From NCBI GenBank assembly GCA_009760855.2, contig WPIO01000017.1, positions 6,192,501 to 6,256,500 of the forward strand: DNA of 64,000 nt. Reading direction: 5' to 3'. The notes under the pieces are model-generated. The model was given only the letters and a program-made list of their open reading frames with translations. It made no database searches and was not told the origin of the DNA. Positions 57,246 to 64,000 of the stretch are shown in pieces (the first letter of the stretch is position 1; each line of letters starts with the position of its first letter). Made by a program: the position numbers and the translations under genes. This DNA comes from Cristatella mucedo (taxonomy: Eukaryota > Bryozoa > Phylactolaemata > Cristatellidae).

Positions 57246-58744
57246 GAGCCTCACCTGTTTCTTCAAAAGCATCAAATTGGCCAAATGCTGCACGAGGGAT
57301 GTTGCAGCTCGTAATGTCCGAGCCAAATTAGGCCACAGCTCTCGTAGCGCTGCTGCTTGTCTCGGCCGACGCGAGACGACGCCGATCGGTGAAGCGCTGA
57401 GCCTTGGAATCGCGGCTACGGACTTTTAGGTGCGGCGCCAATGCACGAAGGCATGGCGACAATAGCTGGATAAGGCAGCAACAAAGAAGTGTCCATAGCT
57501 TATGATGACACGTTCATATCCTCCGTAGCGTAGAGAAGTCTATTTGACAGTGAAAGAGGGTTACAGGCTTCCAGAGCGAGCCATGGCGTACAACAGCTTC
57601 GGTTGGGCTTAAAGCCTAGAGGAAAACTCGGCGAAGCTGACACTAATATTCAGCAGAACCAATGAAAATCAAATCATAGATATCTTTACATGTTTCACTC
57701 TCGAGAGGGCCGCTGTAGCTTAACGCACCACACGATAATTGCATATACCACTAAATACGAGGAATCGACGTCCACAGTTTGCGGCAGAACCATAGACTAT
57801 GACACTCATCATTTAAATTTCTCTTAACGTAGCCTTCTCCTGTCACACCTTTTAGGACCCACAATTTTCATGCTAGCTTCGACCCAACATTTTCATGCTA
57901 GCTTCGACCCAAAATTTTCATGCTAGCTTAGTTTTGTCACGCTTTCGCTGCTGCTCGACGCAAACAACGTAGTAGTACGTACGGCTGCCAACCTTAAAGT
58001 GAGGCAGAGCGCTTTTATCTTATCGTTCGTTGATTTAATGTCTTTCAGCATAGCTTACCTTTCCAGAGAAAAGAAAAGAAACAAATCTGCTCCCTAAGTG
58101 TACGATATCTTGCGCTAACCAAACTGTTCAGTTACAGAGAGAGTAGTTTGGTCCGGAAAATGAAGGAGCAAATTGCCAAGAGCGCGATCGGACAAGCAGC
58201 TGTAGTAGAGAGCATGCCTGAGCAAGCAGAACAATTCTCTTAGTATACATTTTGCTTCGTCTGAGGGAAAGGAAGATCCACTAAGCTAAGCTGAAAAATA
58301 TGAAATCAAGGAGAAACACGGAATTTGAATTCAGAAATCAAAATACAGTGGCAGCGAAGGGAAAGTGAACCTAAACAAACGGCAAAGGTTCATAGGAAAT
58401 GCTCCTTCTCGATTATTGATTTTTGAAGGCGTTACATAAACTCCATGAAGGTCACGCTGAACAAAGAAACTGATTAGAAAAGAGTGCAAGCATGTGGCCA
58501 TGCGGCTGTTCGCATCCATTCGTTTATATCTCAGTCCGGTGCACATTGACTCCCACCTTGACCTTCCGGTCCCTCAGGGGGCAGGATGGTGCTCTGGCGG
58601 TGACCTTTCCCAAAACGAACGTATAGACCATGTCACACTAGCCAGTGGACTCCAGCCTAGTGTGGTGGCTTCACAGCCGATGGATTATACATGGCAATCC
58701 AATATAGGATTTAATGACGATACCAGGAATGAGCCTTTTGAATA
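57246..58744. other. Intergenic, one short tandem repeat
   Basis: Three head-to-tail copies of ATTTTCATGCTAGCTTCGACCCA-type units of 25 bp lie at about 57868-57930. Otherwise nothing recognised. Confidence 0.5.
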
Positions 58745-58990
58745 TCGCTATTAGAGAATCGAGTCTCCATTCAGACGCTTTACAACTGATTGCAAGAAAA
58801 TCAGAAGCCACGAGTTAATTACAGCAAAGTATCGTGCTTAGACAATCAAGAAAAACACACCACAAGTATCGTGCTTAGACCAGCATGCAATTTCACCCGA
58901 GAAGACACACAGGGAAAGTAGGAATTCTGGTTAGTAACATGCGCTGAATCGTGCCCAGGCGCGAAAATATCATCGGAACACCCGAAGGTA
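58745..58990 (-). mobile_element. LINE family C-like 3' end
   Basis: Shares with 48056-48237 the block GCTTTACAACTGATTGCAAG and with 48700 the block TAACATGCGCTGAATCGTGC. Contains a local duplication of AAGTATCGTGCTTAGAC. Confidence 0.5.
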
Positions 58991-59694
58991 TTACAAAGAA
59001 GTCGGGTAAAGGTATGCACCGCGCATGTATTTGCCAGAGGTCAGTCGCTAGGGCGGCGAGGAAGGTGCGAGTTCTCTTCGAAGACTAGGGCAGCGGCCAT
59101 CTATAGACAAATAGCAGCTGCATGCGGCTAGGCACACCGCCGCTTCAGGATGAGCTAGACCTTGCCCTTTCAAACTTTGAGTAGTTCGAAGCATTGGCGC
59201 CTGTCAATTGTAAGCTATTTATCGACCATGTGGCTTAAGAGTGCCATAGTATTGTTATTAGTTGCGTCTGTGGACTTTTAAACAGAAAATATCTAAAATT
59301 CCTGGATTCGCACCATCAGTGTGCATAATACGTCGCCGGTATGAGAGGTCCCCTCCTGCACCGGCTGGACGGTGGCTCTCTCGCCGAGCGACAGCTCGGT
59401 CGCCAGCGTCAGCGAGAATTACTCCCAGACCACTCGCTGTTCCATGATAAATAGATCGCATCGTTAATGCAGAGCTTTCAGAAGAGCCTTCTATTGCTCT
59501 GCGACACGCCGACAGCATAGAGCTGCGATGTGCTGCGCTCAGTAAACGATTCGGCTATTGACTGCCGAGCGATGGATACAAGTAAACGGATGGCGGGCTG
59601 CGTTGAAATTGGCTGAAATCTGTAGCTATTAGGTGGATTCTGCCTCCTGAAATCACTTCCAGCAATCCGCTTTTTGGAATCTAACTGTTTACCC
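58991..59694. other. Intergenic, no recognised feature
   Basis: GC-richer patch at 59310-59450 with short open frames on both strands; no motif or splice context recognised. Confidence 0.45.
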
Positions 59695-60092
59695 TTACCT
59701 TGTACATATCTCAAATCCTTTGGAGAACGTACCTTTAGTTAGTGTGCTTTCAAAGCCTGGAACTCACTCCCGACTTGCGTCACGACATTTTCTGACTTGT
59801 CCACATTTGAAAAGAAACTAAAAACGGATCTATTGATCAGGACATTAAGTGGATCGCTGCGATTCATCCTTTATGTGCTTATGCGTGCTGACACTGTGCA
59901 TGCTGCCACTAATCATACCTGCATACTGAACCTGTGCAAGTCACTCCTAACCATGTTACTCTTGTTGTTTATTGAGCATGCTACCACTAACCATTCGATC
60001 GTGCTTCCTTTGCAGAAAATGTAAAGTGCCAAGAAATAGATTAAGTTCTCTGAGGGCGCTATATCAAATACATGCTAATAATAATAATTATT
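59695..60092 (+). mobile_element. LINE family A 3'-end fragment
   Basis: Diverged C-terminus (ACATTTGAAAAGAAACTAAA), 3' UTR, AAAATGTAAAGTGCCAAGAAA, GAGGGCGCTATATCAAATAC and a short ATA/ATT end. Confidence 0.82.
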
Positions 60093-60439
60093 ACCGTATC
60101 GCAATCTGCGTAACACTTAGCTCGGTGAGGGATTAGTATTTTTTACGAACAAATACTTTTCCTACGAATTTACGACTACTTATGGCAGTAGCTGAGTGGC
60201 CAGGTAAAGATCTTTATAGCTTTCCGGTAATTTCTTGACAGGTAAGTAAGCCTAGGCTAGGCTACCGAAGAGCCATTAAACCTCAACAGCTGGTAATAAA
60301 AATGGTCAAGAAGTATGTATTTAAGTCCAAGAAATTTAGCCTCGCGTCTCCTTAGCATAAGGAGCTACAATGGCTCTGTTTAGATCAACCATTATAGATA
60401 TAAAAATGCAGAGCGAAATTCTGACCCACTAGGCCAAGG

Positions 60440-60600
60440 GCGCCATGGTATGGCTCCGTCGCACTAGATGAGCTGCTATATCTGCTTCACTCTGTTGGTG
60501 TCCTCAGTTCTTTCCCCGGGAATATAAATTGGCTGCACCGTTTTTTCACTTGTAGTCTTTAGATTACAGATACTTGCTTTAGCTTTGCCGGTCTTTGACC
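60440..60600 (+). mobile_element. LINE family B, highly decayed fragment
   Basis: CATGGTATGGCTCCGTCGCA, GAGCTGCTATATCTGCTTCA and AATTGGCTGCACCGTTTTTT follow the order of the family B region that reads GLAPSYLAELLHQ...LAVPFL in the 63.5-kb copy. Confidence 0.5.
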
Positions 60601-60684
60601 GTGGATCTCTATGCTTTTAACTTTCTATTTTTATTCCTTGATATGGATTCTATTAGCAGCCGTTCTCTCACCGAAAGCCTCTTT

Positions 60685-61785
60685 GGCTTTCGGATGACAC
60701 TTAGTTGTGCCTTTACTTTGATTCCTCCCAGCCCTCCAGCATGTCAAATTCTGTCAAATCCCTTGCTGCATGTATTTATGACATGCACACATGGATGGCA
60801 GCGAATTTTTTTCAATTGAATGATGATAAAACTAACTTACTAGTTATGGGCAAACAAAGTGTGATTCAAAAATTGGACAGGCTCTCGCTCAAAATTGCCC
60901 CTGCCAGCATATCTCCTGTTGAATCTGCACGAAATCTAGGTGTCATGTTCCAAAGTGACCTTTCGTTAGACGACCACATCAGCTCCACAGTAAATTCTGC
61001 CTATTTTCAGCTTCATAATATTGCTAAAATTCGGGCTTGTTTAGATGAGGATACCACTTCTAAGTTGGTCCATGCATTTGTGACATCCCGTCTTGACTTC
61101 TGTAACTCACTGTTTGCTGATCTGCCGGCCTGTGCAATTAGGTGCTTATAGCTGGTGCAAAGCTCTGCATCCAGGCTTGTCTGTCGTGAGCGTCGAAGTT
61201 GCCACATCACAACACTTCTCACCGACCTGCACTGGCTACCAGTCAAGCAACGGATCGATTTCAAGGTTTTGTCACTCGCTTTTAGGTCACTTCGTTCTTT
61301 GGCTCCAGCCTAGCTATCAGATCTGCTGCCCCATCAGGCCAAGCATCGTACCACCCGCTTTTCGGAATCTAACTGTTTACATATACCTCGTACAAACCTC
61401 AAATCTTTTGGAGACTTCGCCTTTAGTTCGTATGCTCCCAAAGCCTGGATCTCCCTCCCGACTTGCGTCAGAACATCCCCTGACTTGACCACATTTACAA
61501 AGAACTTAAAAACACACCTATTTAGGACAGCATTTAGTGGGTCCCTGTGATTCGTCCTTAATGTGCTTCTGCGTGCTGATACTGCTGCATGCTGCCACTA
61601 ACCACATTTGCATGGTGACCTTGTGCATGTCACCCCTAACCATGTTATTCATTTTGTTTATCAAGCATGATACCACTCACCAATCAAAATCGCGGTTCCT
61701 TAGCAGCAAATGTAAAGCGCCTAGAAAAAGATTTGAGTTCTCTGAGGGTGCTTTATCAAGTGTATTATTAATATTTGTGTGTGGA
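60685..61785 (+). mobile_element. LINE family A 3' fragment
   Basis: A 148-codon frame (60705-61151) carries [20 protein letters not shown] and [20 protein letters not shown]. Frameshifts follow, then the C-terminal remnants and the tail (AAATGTAAAGCGCCTAGAAA, GTATTATTAATATTTG). Confidence 0.87.
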
Positions 61786-61902
61786 ATAGAAAACTCTCCA
61801 ACTGAGCACCCATCTAACCTTCGTGACTTTGTATATTTACAGAGGGAGATATGCATCACACACACACATACACACACAGACACACACACACGCACTCACA
61901 CG
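61786..61902. repeat. LINE B-like tail remnant followed by (CA)n
   Basis: AAAACTCTCCAACTGAGCACCC and TTTACAGAGGGAGATATGCA resemble a diverged family B 3' end. Instead of the CATTA repeat it runs into (CA)n with CACG/CATA interruptions at 61856-61902. Confidence 0.65.
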
Positions 61903-61929
61903 TGCACCAGAGTGCGTACAGATGTCTGT

Positions 61930-63922
61930 ACGCGCACCTAGTCTTTTTTCAGTCGGACACTAAACAGATTTATAAGACAGTAAACCATTTACTGGCCAAT
62001 GCTGTGAGGTCCGACTCCCCAGATATTAAGGGCTCAGCCGAAATGTTTTCAGCTTTCTTTACTGAAAAAATTGTGCACATTCGTGCCTCCATTAAGCCCC
62101 CTCCGACTAAAGCAATCGCCGTTCCTCAACCTGTGACCTTTCTTAAAAGGTTCTCCGAAGTTTCTGCCTGTGATGTGGCTGCCTTAATAAGGTCTAGCAA
62201 AAAGAGCTCGTCTCCTGAAGACCCTATACCTTCATCTCTGTGGTCTTCACTTGCAGACCAACTTAGCCCTGCCATAACCAAGATTTTTAATGCCTCTTTG
62301 GGAAAAGGGGTCGTCCCCAAGTCCTTCAAATCGGCAATCGTTAGACCTATTCTTAAAAAGCCTGGGTTAGACACAGAGGTCCTAGCAAACTATCGTCCAG
62401 TTTCCCTTCTCCCGTTCTTATCAAAGATTCTTGAAAAAATTGTTGCTAAGCAGCTAGTTGAACATATTGAAAATAATGGAATGTCAGAAACATTTCAATC
62501 AGGTTTCAAGAGGCAGCACTCTACTGAAACTGCTCTCCTCCGTGTTAACAATGCCATTCTACGTGGCAACGACGACGGGAATGTGACTGCCCTAGCTCTG
62601 CTAGATCTGTCTGCTGCCTTCGACACCATTGATCACGAAGTTCTGCTTGAACGATTGAGAACAACGATCGGTCTGGCAGACAAAGCACTGGCGTGGTTTA
62701 AATCCTACTTGTCTGATCGTGTTCAATCCGTGTCGTGTGGGGGTCAGGTCTCAGACATGAGAAGGGTCACCTGTGGAGTCCCTCAAAGGTCTGTACTTGG
62801 TCCCTTGCTGTTCTCCATTTACACACAACCTCTGGGAAAAGTGATTAAGCCCATGGAATAGGATATCACTTCTATGCTGACGATACTCAGTTGTATTTGT
62901 CATTTAAACCGTCGGAATCTGCTCCAGCAACTGAGAAACTGAATGCTTGCCTTGCCGATATTCGATCCTGGATGTCGGAAAACTTGCTGAAATTAAATGA
63001 CGATAAAACCGAACTGCTTCTCATAGGACACCCTAAGCGTGTAGCTGGATTAAAAGGCTTTGCTGTTCTAATTGGTGATGCTATTGTGCGACCTTCACCA
63101 CGTGCTCGTAATCTAGGTGTCGTGTTCGACAGCTGCCTTAATTTCGAAAGCTTCATTCAGAAGACTGCCTCTACAGCTAGCCATCACATCCGATCCCTAT
63201 CCAAGATTAGAAGCTGTCTCCCACAGTGGCTTGTAAAAAATTTAACTAGCTCTTTAGTTCTGTCTCGGCTTGATTATTGTAATTCCCTTTTGGCTGGGCT
63301 GCCAAAGAAAGCTATTATGCCACTACAGTTGACTATGAATATGGCTGCAAGGCTGGTCTTCAAGTCCCAGCGGTTTGAGCACGTGTCACCTCTGCTGAAA
63401 GAGCTAGGATGGTTGCCGGTTGAGCAAAGGATACAGAGCAAAGTTCTTACGCTGACCCACAAGGCCCACCACGGCTTAGCTCCTTCGTACCTAGCTGAAC
63501 TGCTGCATCAGTTTCAGCCTGTTCGCGCCCTCAGGTCCTGTGTGGACAATAAATTAGCTGTCCCATTCCTCCGCTTAAAGACAGTTGGCGACAGAAGCTT
63601 TAGCTCTGCAGGTCCTAGATTGTGGAACTCGCTTCCACAATTCTTACGCAACGACATCTACTCTCCTGCTGCCGACTATTGCTCATCCTTCTCAGCGGTC
63701 CTGAACTGCTACTTCTATGCTACTCACTACCTCAACTGCTCTCCTAACTCTGCTATGCTTCCCACTTTCTCTTTGTTGCGTGAGACGAAGTCTGTTGGCT
63801 ACCGAATGCGTACCGAAAGCCGCTTAGGCTGTGAGTGGGCTATACAAAAGTCTCCTGCGTAACACCCACATGGTCTTTATGATTTTGTGGAGTTACTGAC
63901 GGAGATGCATTACATTACATTT
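61930..63922 (+). mobile_element. LINE family B, nearly complete reverse transcriptase region
   Basis: Frame 61851-62861 gives the N-terminal part of RT from [19 protein letters not shown] through [54 protein letters not shown] and GVPQRSVLGPLLFSIYT. One base is missing near 62850 compared with the 42.9-kb copy (AAGCCC against AAGGCCC), which ends the frame just before the active site. The frame at 62891-63862 continues with [32 protein letters not shown] and the C-terminus. YADD is intact in the nucleotide sequence. GVPQ is followed by Arg where the family usually has Gly. It ends with GCATTACATTACATTTC. The endonuclease domain is absent, so the copy is 5'-truncated. Confidence 0.9.
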
Positions 63923-64000
63923 CAAAGATTTGCCGCCAAAAGATATGTAAGCCTAGCTTCAGTGGTGCTATCACGTTCGTGTCAGCCGGTATTGTGCGAA

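Overview
The window is animal nuclear DNA. Three spliced metazoan genes can be rebuilt from it by exon similarity, GT/AG splice sites and matching intron phases, and they sit in dense, mostly decayed retrotransposon sequence. Introns holding nested LINE, SINE, hAT and Ty3/gypsy copies, tRNA-headed SINEs and long microsatellites suggest a non-vertebrate metazoan. I cannot name the phylum. There are no bacterial-style operons, CRISPR arrays or ribosomal RNA genes.

Layout. At 1-2926 (+) lies the 3' part of a PLEKHA8/FAPP2-type gene: a low-complexity linker plus a complete glycolipid-transfer (GLTP) domain, with the start beyond the left edge. 3.6-7.3 kb is LINE debris. 9072-12637 (-) is a complete 8-exon TPGS1-like gene (tubulin polyglutamylase complex subunit). 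A 493-bp foldback element with 180-bp arms lies about 275 bp upstream of its start codon. 13.6-17 kb is a retroelement cluster: a Ty3/gypsy integrase remnant, a LINE split by a solo LTR, and a gag-protease-RT remnant itself split by a LINE tail. 18780-54224 (+) is an 11-exon NCBP3-like gene (nuclear cap-binding subunit 3, 593 codons) whose introns hold most of the repeats: a 2.7-kb hAT transposon, many LINE pieces, SINEs and a 21-bp minisatellite. 55-64 kb is intergenic, ending in a nearly full reverse transcriptase ORF of LINE family B.

Repeat families used below. LINE family A is L2/CR1-like: its 3' end carries a conserved block ending in a GGGCGCTTTATCAAGTG-like motif followed by (ATT)n. 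LINE family B is also L2/CR1-like, with a CATTA-repeat 3' end. LINE family C is seen only as 3' ends. SINE-1 has a tRNA-like head with a clear B box. SINE-2 has a tRNA-like head joined to a tail resembling that of LINE A, so it is probably mobilised by LINE A.

The three host genes act in separate processes: Golgi glycosphingolipid transfer, tubulin polyglutamylation in cilia and centrioles, and RNA cap binding/mRNA export. Nothing in the window suggests a shared pathway. Gene identities rest on recalled family sequences, not on a search. No clearly new biological system was found. The best leads are the foldback at the TPGS1 promoter, the SINE-2/LINE A tail sharing, and two unidentified intronic ORF remnants.
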